Positions 25,573-34,061 of a stretch of DNA of 64,000 nucleotides are shown here, in pieces. The notes under the pieces were generated by a model. The model saw nothing but the letters and a program-made list of their open reading frames with translations. It was not told where the DNA came from and made no database searches. The stretch covers positions 124,001 through 188,000 of the forward strand of contig NZ_JANKJG010000001.1 in assembly GCF_024733015.1 (NCBI RefSeq), read 5' to 3'. A program made the position numbers and the translations under genes. Numbering within the stretch: position 1 is the first letter of the stretch; every line of letters starts with the position of its first letter. Source of the DNA: Pseudosulfitobacter koreensis (GTDB taxonomy: Bacteria > Pseudomonadota > Alphaproteobacteria > Rhodobacterales > Rhodobacteraceae).

Positions 25573-26229
25573 GTGGATTGGACCAGCCTTGCCCGTGAAT
25601 TTATCACGCTCTTCGTGGTCATCGACCCGGTCGGCACCATTCCGGTGTTTCTCTATGCCGCGGCCCGTGCGCCGCAGCACCTGCACCGCCGGATCGCCCT
25701 GCGCGCGACGCTGATCGCGGGGCTTGTCCTGCTGGCGTTCCTGGCAGGCGGGCAATTCCTGCTTGAGGGTCTGGGCCTGCGCTTCGGTTCTTTCCAGATC
25801 GCGGGCGGGATCGTGCTGTTTCTCTTTGCGCTGTCGATGATCTTCGGCGATTCCAAATCCGACAGCGAAATATCCGCCGCCGGGCGCGACCCGATGGCGG
25901 GAGCTGTATTTCCGCTGGCGATGCCGTCGATCGCGTCACCCGGTGCGATGCTGGCCATCGTGGTTCTGACCGACAACGACAGCCAGACCCTGACCGAACA
26001 GGCCATCACGGCGGGAATTCTGGTGCTGGTTCTGACGATAACACTGGCGCTGTTGCTGGCTGCGACGGTCATTCACAGACTGATCGGCAACACCGGTGCC
26101 AGCGTGATCAGCCGGGTCATGGGCATCATTCTGGCCACCATTGCGGTCGACGCGATCATGGGCGGCTTCGATGCGCTGGGTGTGCTCAGCCTTGAGCCGC
26201 CCGTCACGATCCCCGAAACGCTGGAATAA
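25573..26229 (+). CDS. MarC family membrane protein
   Basis: A 218-residue integral membrane protein of the MarC/UPF0056 family: six hydrophobic segments, the motif FVVIDPVGTIPVFL near the N-terminus, and PLAMPSIASPGAM in the middle. Despite the name, a role in multidrug resistance is not supported for the family and its substrate is unknown. The GTG start lacks a strong ribosome-binding site. Convergent with the D-amino acid transaminase gene. Confidence 0.9.
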   Translation: MDWTSLAREFITLFVVIDPVGTIPVFLYAAARAPQHLHRRIALRATLIAGLVLLAFLAGGQFLLEGLGLRFGSFQIAGGIVLFLFALSMIFGDSKSDSEISAAGRDPMAGAVFPLAMPSIASPGAMLAIVVLTDNDSQTLTEQAITAGILVLVLTITLALLLAATVIHRLIGNTGASVISRVMGIILATIAVDAIMGGFDALGVLSLEPPVTIPETLE

Positions 26230-26256
26230 CCGGGCGGCACACGCGGGGCCGCCCGG
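26230..26256. terminator. Bidirectional hairpin between marC-like and transaminase genes
   Basis: A perfect 9-bp stem CCGGGCGGC/GCCGCCCGG with a 9-base loop sits between two convergent stops. No T-run follows on either side, so termination may need Rho. Confidence 0.55.
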
Positions 26257-26262
26257 ACAGTT

Positions 26263-27123
26263 TCAGATCGCGACCTTGCGGCTTTCTTCCAGATAGATCT
26301 CGCGCAGGCGCGGGGCCACGGGCCCCGGCGTGCCGCTTCCGATCTGCGCCCCGTCGATCTCGACCACCGGCATCACGAAGGTGCTGGCCGAGGTGATGAA
26401 CGCCTCGTCGGCATCCTGCGCCTCCTCGATGGTAAAATTGCGCTCTTCCACGGTCATCTGCGCCTCTTCAGCGAACCGCAGCACGGCGGCGCGGGTGATC
26501 CCGTGCAGGATGTCGTTGGTCTTGGGGCGGGTGATGATCTTGCCGTCTTTGACGATATAGGCGTTGTTGCTGGTGCCTTCGGTCACGAAACCGTCCTGCA
26601 CCATCCACGCATCATCGGCACCGGCGGCCTTGGCCATCATCTTGCCCATCGACGGATAGAGCAGTTGCACCGTCTTGATGTCGCGGCGGCCCCAGCGGAT
26701 ATCTTCGATGCTGATGACCTTGATGCCTTTCAGCGCCACCGGATTGGCGGCGAGGCCCGGCTTGTCTTGGGTAAACAGCACCACGGTGCAGGGCACGGTT
26801 TCCGGGTCGGGAAAGGCAAAGTCGCGGTCGGCAGGCGCGCCCCGCGTGATCTGCAGATAGATCATTCCCTCGTCGATCCCATTCAGGCGCACCAACTCGC
26901 GGTGCACCTCAAGCAGATCGTCCTTGCTGATCGGGTTCTTCATGTCCAGTTCGTCCAACGACCGCTGCAACCGCACGGCATGGCCGTCAAAATCGATCAG
27001 CTTGCCGTCAAGCACGCTGGTCACTTCATAAACACCGTCGGCCATCAGAAAGCCGCGATCAAAGATCGACACTTTCGCTTCGGTCTCGGGCAGGTAGTCG
27101 CCGTTCACGTAAACAGTCCGCAT
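26263..27123 (-). CDS. D-amino acid transaminase (class IV aminotransferase)
   Basis: A 286-residue fold-type IV PLP enzyme like D-alanine transaminase: FDRGFLMADGVYEV, the PLP lysine in RRDIKTVQLL, and VTEGTSNNAYIV for phosphate binding. It interconverts D-amino acids and 2-oxoacids, typically passing amino groups to 2-oxoglutarate to give D-glutamate. A branched-chain specificity is less likely by motif. It starts 5 bases after dgcA; GGGG lies 9 bases before the chosen ATG, and two more ATGs just upstream are too close to it. With dgcN and dgcA it forms an operon that would funnel D-amino acids through D-glutamate. Confidence 0.85.
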   Translation of the reverse strand: MRTVYVNGDYLPETEAKVSIFDRGFLMADGVYEVTSVLDGKLIDFDGHAVRLQRSLDELDMKNPISKDDLLEVHRELVRLNGIDEGMIYLQITRGAPADRDFAFPDPETVPCTVVLFTQDKPGLAANPVALKGIKVISIEDIRWGRRDIKTVQLLYPSMGKMMAKAAGADDAWMVQDGFVTEGTSNNAYIVKDGKIITRPKTNDILHGITRAAVLRFAEEAQMTVEERNFTIEEAQDADEAFITSASTFVMPVVEIDGAQIGSGTPGPVAPRLREIYLEESRKVAI

Positions 27124-27128
27124 GTGCA

Positions 27129-28094
27129 TCATCCCCAAAGGTTCGCACTGGGGGGATGCACCCCAGCGGCGTCAAAAATCAAAGGCTCGTCGCGGTCTTC
27201 CGCCAACAGAAGCGGCCCGTCAAGGTCCACGACCTCGGCCCCCTGTGCGACCAGCGTCGCAGGGGCCATAGCCAGCGACGACCCGACCATGCAGCCGACC
27301 ATCACGCGGTAGCCTTGCGCCAGTGCCGCGTCACGCAGCGCCAGCGCCTCGGTCAGCCCGCCGGTCTTGTCCAGCTTGATGTTCACCACGTCGTACTTGC
27401 CCTTCAGATGCGGCAGCGATGCACGGTCATGGCAGCTTTCATCCGCGCAGACAGGGACGGGCCGGTCCATGCCGATCAGGGCATCGTCGTCGCCTGCGGG
27501 CAGCGGCTGTTCGACCAGCTGCACACCCAGGCGCACCAGATGCGGCGCCAGATCGGCATAGACCTCCGCCGACCAGCCCTCGTTGGCGTCCACGATGATC
27601 CGCGCATCGGGCGCCCCTGCCCGCACCGCCTCAAGCCGCGGCATGTCGTCGGGCGTCCCCAGCTTGATCTTCAGCAGCGGGCGAAAGGCGTTCTTGGCAG
27701 CCTGCGCCTGCATCGCCTCGGGGCTGTCCAGCGACAGGGTATAGGCGGTGATTTCCGGCCCCGGCTTTGCCAGCCCGGCCAGTTCCCAAACCCGCTTGCC
27801 CGCGCGCTTGGCTTCCAGATCCCACAGCGCGCAATCGACAGCGTTGCGCGCAGCACCCGCAGGCAGCAGATCGTAAAGCGCCATCCGCGAAAGTTCCGCA
27901 GGCAACCCTTCGATCTCGGCCGCTACACTGTCCAGCGTTTCGTCGTAGCGGGCATAGGGCACACATTCGCCCACACCCGTCACGCCGCCATCATTGATCC
28001 GCACGGTCAGCACCTGCGCCTCGGTCCGCGACCCCCGCGCGATGGTAAAGACCTGTGCCAGCTTGAACACGTCCCGCGTCACTTCGATGCGCAT
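27129..28094 (-). CDS. dgcA: N-acetyl-D-glutamate racemase DgcA (enolase superfamily)
   Basis: A 321-residue enolase-superfamily protein, formerly annotated as a dipeptide epimerase. Catalytic and metal residues are all visible: the KIK pair (K142, K144), metal ligands D169 (VDANEGW), E195 (LVEQPLP) and D218 (CADESCH), and the opposite base K240 (VNIKLDK). In the marine D-glutamate pathway DgcA converts N-acetyl-D-glutamate to N-acetyl-L-glutamate. The adjacent dgcN decides for this function over Ala-Glu epimerase. AGGGAAG precedes the ATG. Repeat copy D lies in the 66-bp gap to dgcN. Confidence 0.85.
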   Translation of the reverse strand: MRIEVTRDVFKLAQVFTIARGSRTEAQVLTVRINDGGVTGVGECVPYARYDETLDSVAAEIEGLPAELSRMALYDLLPAGAARNAVDCALWDLEAKRAGKRVWELAGLAKPGPEITAYTLSLDSPEAMQAQAAKNAFRPLLKIKLGTPDDMPRLEAVRAGAPDARIIVDANEGWSAEVYADLAPHLVRLGVQLVEQPLPAGDDDALIGMDRPVPVCADESCHDRASLPHLKGKYDVVNIKLDKTGGLTEALALRDAALAQGYRVMVGCMVGSSLAMAPATLVAQGAEVVDLDGPLLLAEDRDEPLIFDAAGVHPPSANLWG

Positions 28095-28102
28095 ACACTT
28101 CC

Positions 28103-28135
28103 CTTCATCTTGCCCGAAAAACTCCCGCCGGAGGC
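28103..28135 (-). repeat. Dispersed intergenic repeat, copy D
   Basis: Read on the minus strand: GCCTCCGGCGGGAG, TTTTTCGGGCAAGATGAAG. CTCC-GGCG-GGAG forms a small hairpin followed by five Ts, so it could act as a weak terminator or processing site inside the dgcN-dgcA transcript. Same orientation as the genes. Confidence 0.65.
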
Positions 28136-28160
28136 TCCTGCCCCCAGCAGCAGGCACACC

Positions 28161-29162
28161 TTACAAGGCTGCCAGAGCATCTGCCAACCGCTCTGCCCCA
28201 TGGCGAAACGGATCGACTGCTGGCATGCCGTATTCGGCCTCAAGCTCGGCCAGATAGGCGCGCGCCTCGGCGTCGGGCATGTGTTGCGTGTTCACCGAAA
28301 TGCCCACGACCTTGCAGGTTGCATTCGCCACCTTGGCCATCGCCAGCGCCAGCTCGCTGACTTGACCGATGCTGGGCGGGGTATAGCTGGGCAGTCCGCG
28401 CATATGCTTACGGGTCGGCTCGTGGCACACAATCAGCGCATCAGGCTGGCCGCCGTGGATCAGCGCCAGCGTCACACCGGAATAGCTGACGTGGAACAGG
28501 CTGCCCTGCCCTTCGATCACGTCCCAATGGTCCGCGTCGTTGTCCGGCGACAGGTATTCGATCGATCCCGCCATGAAGTCGGCCACGACCGCGTCCAGCG
28601 GCACGCCTTCGCCGGTGATCAGGATGCCGGTCTGGCCGGTGGCACGGAACGTGCTTTTCATGCCCTTGGCGCGCATTGCCTCGTCCAGCGCCAGTGCTGT
28701 GTACATCTTGCCGACCGAGCAGTCGGTGCCCACGGCCAGCACCCGCTTGCCGGTGCGCTTTTCACCGTTGGCGATGGGATACTCGACCGAAGCGACCCGC
28801 ACATCGTGCATTTCGCGGCCGTATTTTTCGGCAGCGGCAACCAGTTCGGGCTCGTCTTCCAGCAGGTTGTGCAGGCCGCTGGCCAGATCGTAGCCTGCTT
28901 CGAGCGCCGCCAGCAGCACCTCTTTCCATGCCTTCGAGATGATACCGCCGCGATTCGCCACGCCGATCACCAGCGTCTTGGCACCGGCTTCCAGACCTTC
29001 CTCCAGCGTCATGTCGCCCAGCTTCAGGTCAGCGCCGCAGCCCTCCATCCGATATTGACCAACCGCATTGTCGGGGCGCCAGTCCTTGATGCCTTGCGCC
29101 ACTTTCGCGGCCAACTGGTCGGGTGCATCGCCCAGGAAGAGCAGGTAAGGTGTCTTGATCAT
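28161..29162 (-). CDS. dgcN: D-glutamate N-acetyltransferase DgcN (DUF1611)
   Basis: A 333-residue DUF1611 protein. The P-loop GTDCSVGKM (residues 145-153) is conserved in the family, with preceding GVANRGGIISKAW and later ATGQTGILITGEGVPLDAVVADF (in part). DgcN acetylates D-glutamate with acetyl-CoA to N-acetyl-D-glutamate, the first step of a D-glutamate catabolic route described in marine bacteria and haloarchaea. Its first position in the dgcN-dgcA-transaminase operon fits that order. It diverges from mcl1 across a 282-bp gap with a palindrome. Confidence 0.88.
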   Translation of the reverse strand: MIKTPYLLFLGDAPDQLAAKVAQGIKDWRPDNAVGQYRMEGCGADLKLGDMTLEEGLEAGAKTLVIGVANRGGIISKAWKEVLLAALEAGYDLASGLHNLLEDEPELVAAAEKYGREMHDVRVASVEYPIANGEKRTGKRVLAVGTDCSVGKMYTALALDEAMRAKGMKSTFRATGQTGILITGEGVPLDAVVADFMAGSIEYLSPDNDADHWDVIEGQGSLFHVSYSGVTLALIHGGQPDALIVCHEPTRKHMRGLPSYTPPSIGQVSELALAMAKVANATCKVVGISVNTQHMPDAEARAYLAELEAEYGMPAVDPFRHGAERLADALAAL

Positions 29163-29280
29163 TGTGGCAGTCCTTTTGATCGTGAATAGGGCGGGCCTCT
29201 GCCCGCTTTGCCCTGATACTGAGCAACTTCTGGCACAACATGGTACGAAACTCGGCGCGTGTCAGGTCGATTCAACGAAT

Positions 29281-29292
29281 TTCTTCGAAGAA
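29281..29292. promoter_or_regulatory. Candidate operator between dgcN and mcl1
   Basis: TTCTTCGAAGAA is a perfect 12-bp palindrome about 120 bp upstream of dgcN and 150 bp upstream of mcl1. It shares TTCGAAGAA with the site upstream of the ald-linked Lrp gene. The rest of the 282-bp gap is AT-richer but shows no open frame or hairpin I could support. Confidence 0.4.
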
Positions 29293-29444
29293 CGGTGCGT
29301 ATTTTAGAAGATATGCCCAAAGTGCCGCCACCCCGCACGACCCGCGATTGCTGCACCTGCAAAATCAACCTTGCGAAAGCCCGCGTAATTTAATACCCGC
29401 TAGATCAATGACGACGCAATAAAATTACCTTGAAAGGTCCGCAC

Positions 29445-30401
29445 ATGAGCTTCCGCCTTCAGCCCACGCCCCCAGCCCGCCCGAACCGCTGCCAGCTGTT
29501 TGGCCCCGGATCGAACACCAAGCTCTTCGCCAAGATGGCCGCCTCCGAAGCCGACGTGATCAACATGGATCTCGAGGACAGCGTCGCACCGTCGGACAAG
29601 GACACCGCGCGCGCCAACATCATCCAGGCAATCTCTGAGCATGATTGGGGCACCAAGACGCTGTCGGTGCGGATCAACGGGCTCGACACACCCTATTGGT
29701 ACCGCGACGTGGTCGATCTGCTGGAACAGTCGGGCGAGCGTCTGGACCAGATCATGATCCCGAAAGTGGGCTGTGCCGCCGATATCTATGCGGTCGATGC
29801 GCTGGTCACCGCGATCGAGACCGCCAAGGGGCGCACCAAGAAGATCAACTTCGAGGTCATCATCGAATCTGCCGCCGGTATCGCCCACGTCGAGGAAATC
29901 GCCGCATCTTCGCCTCGTCTGGTCGCGATGAGCCTGGGTGCCGCCGACTTTGCCGCGTCGATGGGCATGCAGACCACCGGCATCGGCGGCACTCAGGAAA
30001 ACTATTACATGCTGCGCGACGGGGCCAAGCACTGGTCCGATCCCTGGCACTGGGCGCAGGCTGCCATCGTCGCCGCCTGCCGCACCCACGGCGTGCTGCC
30101 GGTCGACGGACCCTTTGGCGATTTCTCCGACGACGAGGGTTTTCGCGCTCAGGCGCTGCGGTCGGCGACGCTGGGCATGGTCGGCAAATGGGCGATCCAC
30201 CCCAAGCAGATCGCGCTGGCAAACGAGGTCTTCACCCCCTCTGACGAAGCCGTCGCCGAAGCCCGCGAGATTCTGGCCGCAATGGAACAGGCCAAGGCCA
30301 ATGGCGAAGGTGCGACCGTCTACAAGGGACGCCTGGTCGACATCGCGTCGATCAAGCAGGCCGAGGTCGTGGTCAAGCAATACGAGATGATCACCGGCTG
30401 A
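29445..30401 (+). CDS. mcl1: L-malyl-CoA/beta-methylmalyl-CoA lyase
   Basis: A 318-residue CitE-like lyase, the same length as Rhodobacter Mcl1 and very similar in recall: SFRLQPTPPARPNRCQLFGPGS, INMDLEDSVAPSDK (metal-binding D/E), VIIESAAGIAHVEEIAASSPR, IGGTQENYYML and MVGKWAIHPKQIALAN. It cleaves beta-methylmalyl-CoA to glyoxylate and propionyl-CoA and malyl-CoA to glyoxylate and acetyl-CoA, closing the ethylmalonyl-CoA pathway for C2 assimilation. That would help growth on the acetyl units released from taurine. GAAAGG precedes the ATG. Confidence 0.95.
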   Translation: MSFRLQPTPPARPNRCQLFGPGSNTKLFAKMAASEADVINMDLEDSVAPSDKDTARANIIQAISEHDWGTKTLSVRINGLDTPYWYRDVVDLLEQSGERLDQIMIPKVGCAADIYAVDALVTAIETAKGRTKKINFEVIIESAAGIAHVEEIAASSPRLVAMSLGAADFAASMGMQTTGIGGTQENYYMLRDGAKHWSDPWHWAQAAIVAACRTHGVLPVDGPFGDFSDDEGFRAQALRSATLGMVGKWAIHPKQIALANEVFTPSDEAVAEAREILAAMEQAKANGEGATVYKGRLVDIASIKQAEVVVKQYEMITG

Positions 30402-30413
30402 CACGGATCTGCC

Positions 30414-30429
30414 GGGCGCTTCGGCGCCC
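30414..30429. terminator. UUCG hairpin between convergent mcl1 and Lrp genes
   Basis: GGGCGC-TTCG-GCGCCC, a perfect 6-bp stem with the very stable TTCG tetraloop, between two stops. No T-run follows. Confidence 0.55.
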
Positions 30430-30438
30430 CGCATGCTG

Positions 30439-30891
30439 TCAGGCGCGTTCGTCCTTGGGCGATCCCATCACCACATAGGACGTGATTGCGTTCACCTGCG
30501 GCAGCGCCCCCAGCATGTCGGTATGAAACGCCTTGTAACTGTGCAGGTCGGCGCATTCGACGCGCAGCAGATATTCGATGGTGCCGGTGGTGTTGTGGCA
30601 TTCGCGCACTTCGGGCGCGCGCGAAATTGCCCGCTCGAACGCCTCTTGCGAGGCCTTGGTGTGATCGCGCAGGCCGACACCGACATAGGCCACAAACCCC
30701 GACCCCAACGCCGCGCGGTCCAGCACCGCGCGGTAGCCCTTGATCAGCCCCGAACGCTCCATGTCCTGCACCCGGCGCAAGCACGCCGAGGGCGACAGGC
30801 CGACGCGTTCGGCCAGTTCCAGATTGCTGATACGGCCCTCGCTGGACAGCTCTTGCAATATCCGCTCATTAATCCGGTCAATCTTCGCCAT
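30439..30891 (-). CDS. Lrp/AsnC family transcriptional regulator (divergent to LysE)
   Basis: A 150-residue Lrp/AsnC protein: helix-turn-helix INERILQELSSEGRISNLEL to SPSACLRRVQDME (about residues 5-50), then the RAM domain. Its divergent partner is an amino-acid exporter of the LysE type, a classic pair in which the regulator senses the exported amino acid. The start is uncertain. The ATG of MAKID has GAGGG only 13 bases upstream, while an in-frame TTG three codons earlier is too close to it. The ATG touches the inverted repeat described below, which implies autoregulation. Confidence 0.88.
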   Translation of the reverse strand: MAKIDRINERILQELSSEGRISNLELAERVGLSPSACLRRVQDMERSGLIKGYRAVLDRAALGSGFVAYVGVGLRDHTKASQEAFERAISRAPEVRECHNTTGTIEYLLRVECADLHSYKAFHTDMLGALPQVNAITSYVVMGSPKDERA

Positions 30892-30933
30892 AAATTGCAA
30901 TATTCCCTCTGCACCACCCCATTTTGCAATTTA
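30891..30933. promoter_or_regulatory. Inverted-repeat operator between Lrp regulator and lysE-like gene
   Basis: Perfect 10-bp arms TAAATTGCAA (30891-30900) and TTGCAATTTA (30924-30933). The GC centres of the two ATTGCAA half-sites lie 29 bp apart, near three helical turns, which suits an Lrp dimer or octamer on one face of DNA. It lies in the 72-bp gap between two divergent genes. Confidence 0.65.
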
Positions 30934-30963
30934 AAACCGCGATTTCAACGTCATTCATTGCGC

Positions 30964-31557
30964 ATGACCCTTGATATTCTCCTCGCCCTCGCGGCTTTCG
31001 CCCTTGTCAGCTCCATCACGCCGGGGCCGAACAACCTGATGCTGATGGCATCGGGTGCAAATTTTGGCTTTCGGCGCACGGTGCCGCATATGCTGGGGGT
31101 GGGATTGGGGTTCGTCTTCATGATCCTGGTGGTGGGTGCGGGGCTTGCGCAGGTGTTCGACGCCTACCCGCTTAGCTACACGGTGCTCAAGATCGTCTCG
31201 ATCCTTTACCTTACCTATCTTGCCTGGAAGATCGCCAATGCCGCCCCGATCCGGCGCGGCGAGGCTTCGGGGACCCCGATGACGTTCCTGCAGGCGGCGG
31301 CATTCCAGTGGGTCAACCCGAAGGCCTGGGCAATGGCGCTGACTGCCATCTCTGCCTACACGCCCGACACCACATTGACTGCGATTGCTCTGGTCGCGGT
31401 GATCTTCGGGGCGATCAACATTCCCTCGGTCAGCCTGTGGACCGTGATGGGGCAGCAGATGGCGCGGGTGCTGACCAATCCGGCGCGCCTGACCGCGTTC
31501 AACTGGACGATGGCCGCGCTTTTGATCGCATCGCTTTACCCGGTGCTGTTCCCCTGA
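30964..31557 (+). CDS. LysE family amino acid exporter
   Basis: A 197-residue membrane protein of the LysE/RhtB family with the signature [24 protein letters not shown] (in part) in the first third, [12 protein letters not shown] in the middle and five to six hydrophobic segments. Such proteins export amino acids or small homologues by proton exchange. No good ribosome-binding site is seen before the ATG, possibly a leaderless message. Divergent from its probable Lrp-type regulator. Confidence 0.9.
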   Translation: MTLDILLALAAFALVSSITPGPNNLMLMASGANFGFRRTVPHMLGVGLGFVFMILVVGAGLAQVFDAYPLSYTVLKIVSILYLTYLAWKIANAAPIRRGEASGTPMTFLQAAAFQWVNPKAWAMALTAISAYTPDTTLTAIALVAVIFGAINIPSVSLWTVMGQQMARVLTNPARLTAFNWTMAALLIASLYPVLFP

Positions 31558-31616
31558 GATTGCATTCGCCGCCCCGTCCAGCCATATATCGGTCAAAGCC
31601 GAAGCGGAGCGAGCAG

Positions 31617-32579
31617 ATGACCCAATACATGGATTTCGAAAAGCCACTGGCCGAGATCGAAGGCAAAGCCGAAGAACTGCGTGCGATGGCCCGCAACAGC
31701 CCCGAGACCGACACCAGCGCCGAGGCCGCGACCCTGGATGCCAAGGGCAAGGCGATGATGCAGGATCTCTACAGCTCGCTGACGCCCTGGCGCAAATGTC
31801 TGGTGGCACGCCACCCCGAGCGTCCGCATTGCATTGATTATATCAAGCGGCTGTTCACCGATTACACGCCGCTGGCGGGCGACCGGAACTTTGCCGACGA
31901 TCACGCGGTGATGGGCGGTCTTGCGCGGTTCAACGACGCGCCGGTGATGGTGATCGGTCATGAGAAGGGCAACGACACCAAATCCCGGATCGAGCGGAAT
32001 TTCGGCATGGCCCGGCCCGAAGGGTATCGCAAAGCCATTCGCCTGATGGATCTCGCCGGCCGCTTCGGCCTGCCGGTGATCACGCTGGTGGACACCCCCG
32101 GCGCCTATCCCGGCAAGGGCGCGGAAGAGCGCGGCCAGTCCGAGGCGATCGCCCGCGCCACCGAGAAATCGCTGCAGATCGGCACGCCTGTCGTGTCCGT
32201 GGTGATCGGCGAGGGCGGATCGGGCGGGGCCGTGGCCTTTGCCACTGCCAACCGCGTCGCGATGCTGGAACATTCGGTTTATTCGGTGATCAGTCCCGAA
32301 GGCTGCGCGTCGATCCTGTGGAAAGACGCCGAGAAAATGCGCGAGGCCGCCGAGGCGCTGCGCCTGACCGCACAGGATCTCAAGCAGTTGGGCGTGATCG
32401 ACCGGATCATCTCGGAACCCATGGGCGGCGCGCACCGTCATCCGCAGGACACCATCGATTCCGTGGGACGGACCATTTCCGAGATGTTGAAGGACCTCAA
32501 GGGAATGGACGCCAAGGCGCTGATCCAGGATCGCCGTCGCAAGTTTCTGGATCTGGGCAAGAAGGGTCTGGCGGCCTGA
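31617..32579 (+). CDS. accA: Acetyl-CoA carboxylase carboxyltransferase subunit alpha
   Basis: The 320-residue alpha subunit, as long as E. coli AccA. Landmarks: [16 protein letters not shown] at the N-terminus, [30 protein letters not shown] and the oxyanion-type loop [12 protein letters not shown]. With AccD it transfers carboxyl from biotin to acetyl-CoA to make malonyl-CoA for fatty acids. GGAGCGAG precedes the ATG. Its stop is one base away from that of the convergent GntR gene. Confidence 0.97.
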   Translation: MTQYMDFEKPLAEIEGKAEELRAMARNSPETDTSAEAATLDAKGKAMMQDLYSSLTPWRKCLVARHPERPHCIDYIKRLFTDYTPLAGDRNFADDHAVMGGLARFNDAPVMVIGHEKGNDTKSRIERNFGMARPEGYRKAIRLMDLAGRFGLPVITLVDTPGAYPGKGAEERGQSEAIARATEKSLQIGTPVVSVVIGEGGSGGAVAFATANRVAMLEHSVYSVISPEGCASILWKDAEKMREAAEALRLTAQDLKQLGVIDRIISEPMGGAHRHPQDTIDSVGRTISEMLKDLKGMDAKALIQDRRRKFLDLGKKGLAA

Positions 32580-32580
32580 T

Positions 32581-33231
32581 CTAGCGCGCCAGCATCCGCA
32601 GGCCTTGGGTGACATCGGTGCGCACCGCCAGCCGCAGGCCCGGCTCGTCGCCTGCCCGCAAGGCGGCAATGATCAGCTTGTGATAATGCGGCGGCTCGGT
32701 CCGCCGCAACCGCCCATAGAGCGCGCGCATCGTCGGCCCCATCTGCAACCAGACGGTTTCCGCCATCGCCAGCATCGCGGGTGCCTGCGCACGCAGATAC
32801 AGTGTGCGGTGAAATTCCAGATTGGTGCGGATGTATCCGACCGCATCGCGGTGGGCCACGGCCTCTGACACAGCCCCGTTGATGGTCTGCAACCGCTCGA
32901 TCAGCGCCATATGCGCGCGCGGCAGCGCACGGCTGGCCAGTTCCACCTCGATCAACGCGCGCAGGGCGGCCAGCTCTTCGATCCGCTCGGCCGACAGTTC
33001 CGGCGTGCCCATACGACCCGACGACGACATGGTCAGCGCCCCTTCGGCGACCAGACGGCGCACCGCTTCGCGCACCGGGGTCATGCTGACCTCGTATTCC
33101 TTGGCGACGCCGCGCAGGGTCAGCGCCTGTCCGGGGGGAATGTCGCCATGCATGATCCGGCTGCGCAACTGGCGATAGACGCGGTCATGGGCGGCTGCGG
33201 TGACTTCGGTGGCACGTGCTGGTGTGGTCAT
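32581..33231 (-). CDS. GntR family regulator, FCD (FadR-like) type
   Basis: A 216-residue regulator: winged helix (about 13-75, YRQLRSRIMHGDIPPGQALTLR to MTPVREAVRRLVAEGAL in part) and an FCD ligand-binding domain (about 85-205) with the metal/acid-binding histidines in FHRTLYLRA and HYHKLI. FCD regulators sense organic acids or acyl compounds. No target can be named; neighbours are accA (convergent) and a metalloprotease. The frame begins with a plausible ATG but only a weak ribosome-binding site. Confidence 0.9.
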   Translation of the reverse strand: MTTPARATEVTAAAHDRVYRQLRSRIMHGDIPPGQALTLRGVAKEYEVSMTPVREAVRRLVAEGALTMSSSGRMGTPELSAERIEELAALRALIEVELASRALPRAHMALIERLQTINGAVSEAVAHRDAVGYIRTNLEFHRTLYLRAQAPAMLAMAETVWLQMGPTMRALYGRLRRTEPPHYHKLIIAALRAGDEPGLRLAVRTDVTQGLRMLAR

Positions 33232-33261
33232 GGGGTCATGTGATCACAAACAAGGCTTGGG

Positions 33262-33954
33262 TCAATCGCCAAAGCGAAAGCGGTGATACTCCGACCCGTG
33301 CTGACGCAACCAGGCCCGTGCGTCGCCATAGGACCCGTAAATGCGCGTCACCGCATCCCAGAACGCCTGCGAGTGGTTCATCTGTTCCAGATGCGCGACC
33401 TCGTGTGCGGCGACATAGTCCAGCACCGCCTGCGGCATCAGCACCAAACGCCAGGAATACATCAGTGTGCCGCGCGACGAACATGACCCCCAGCGCGACC
33501 GCGTGTCGCGGATGCTGATCCGCTGATAGGGTCGGCCCAGCCGTGCGGCATAAAGATCAGAGGCCGCAGCCAGCCGCGTCCGCGCCAGCGCCTTCAGATG
33601 CGCCTGCAACCGCGCGCCCGCCTGCTCCGGCGCACCGGGCACTGCAATCTCTCCGTCGGACACAACCACGCGCCGCCCCGCGCCCTGCACGATCAGACGC
33701 GGCTGACCGTCCAGCGGCACCTGCGCCCCATGGATCACATCGACATTCCCAAGACGGGCCTGCAAGTGACCGCGAATCCAGTCCTCCTTGGCACGGGCGA
33801 AGGCCATCGCTTCGCGTTCGGCCACGCCTTTCGGCAGGGTCAGGGTCACGCGACCGTCCAGCGAAGACACCCGCAGGGAAATGCGCCGTGCCCGCGCCGA
33901 CCGGCGCAAAACCACTTCGACCGGCGGACCTTCTTGCAACAGGTGCATTGCCAT
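33262..33954 (-). CDS. YgjP/M48-type zinc metallopeptidase
   Basis: A 230-residue protein of the DUF45/YgjP family: RISLRVSSLDGRVTLTLPKG, the diagnostic RDTRSRWGSCSSRGTLMYSWRLVLMP (in part), the zinc motif HEVAH and the third ligand region NHSQAFWDAV. It is cytoplasmic, with no signal peptide. The family is thought to be a minimal gluzincin protease; targets are unknown. The ATG after AAGGAG (8 bases) was chosen over one seven codons upstream. Confidence 0.88.
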   Translation of the reverse strand: MAMHLLQEGPPVEVVLRRSARARRISLRVSSLDGRVTLTLPKGVAEREAMAFARAKEDWIRGHLQARLGNVDVIHGAQVPLDGQPRLIVQGAGRRVVVSDGEIAVPGAPEQAGARLQAHLKALARTRLAAASDLYAARLGRPYQRISIRDTRSRWGSCSSRGTLMYSWRLVLMPQAVLDYVAAHEVAHLEQMNHSQAFWDAVTRIYGSYGDARAWLRQHGSEYHRFRFGD

Positions 33955-34061
33955 CCTATCTGCTCCTTTACCCACTTATCACGAAGGCTTTGACTCCGGG
34001 CACACCATATGGCACTTGCCCTGAATCGCCTAGATGCAACCGAGATTTCAAAGGGGACACC

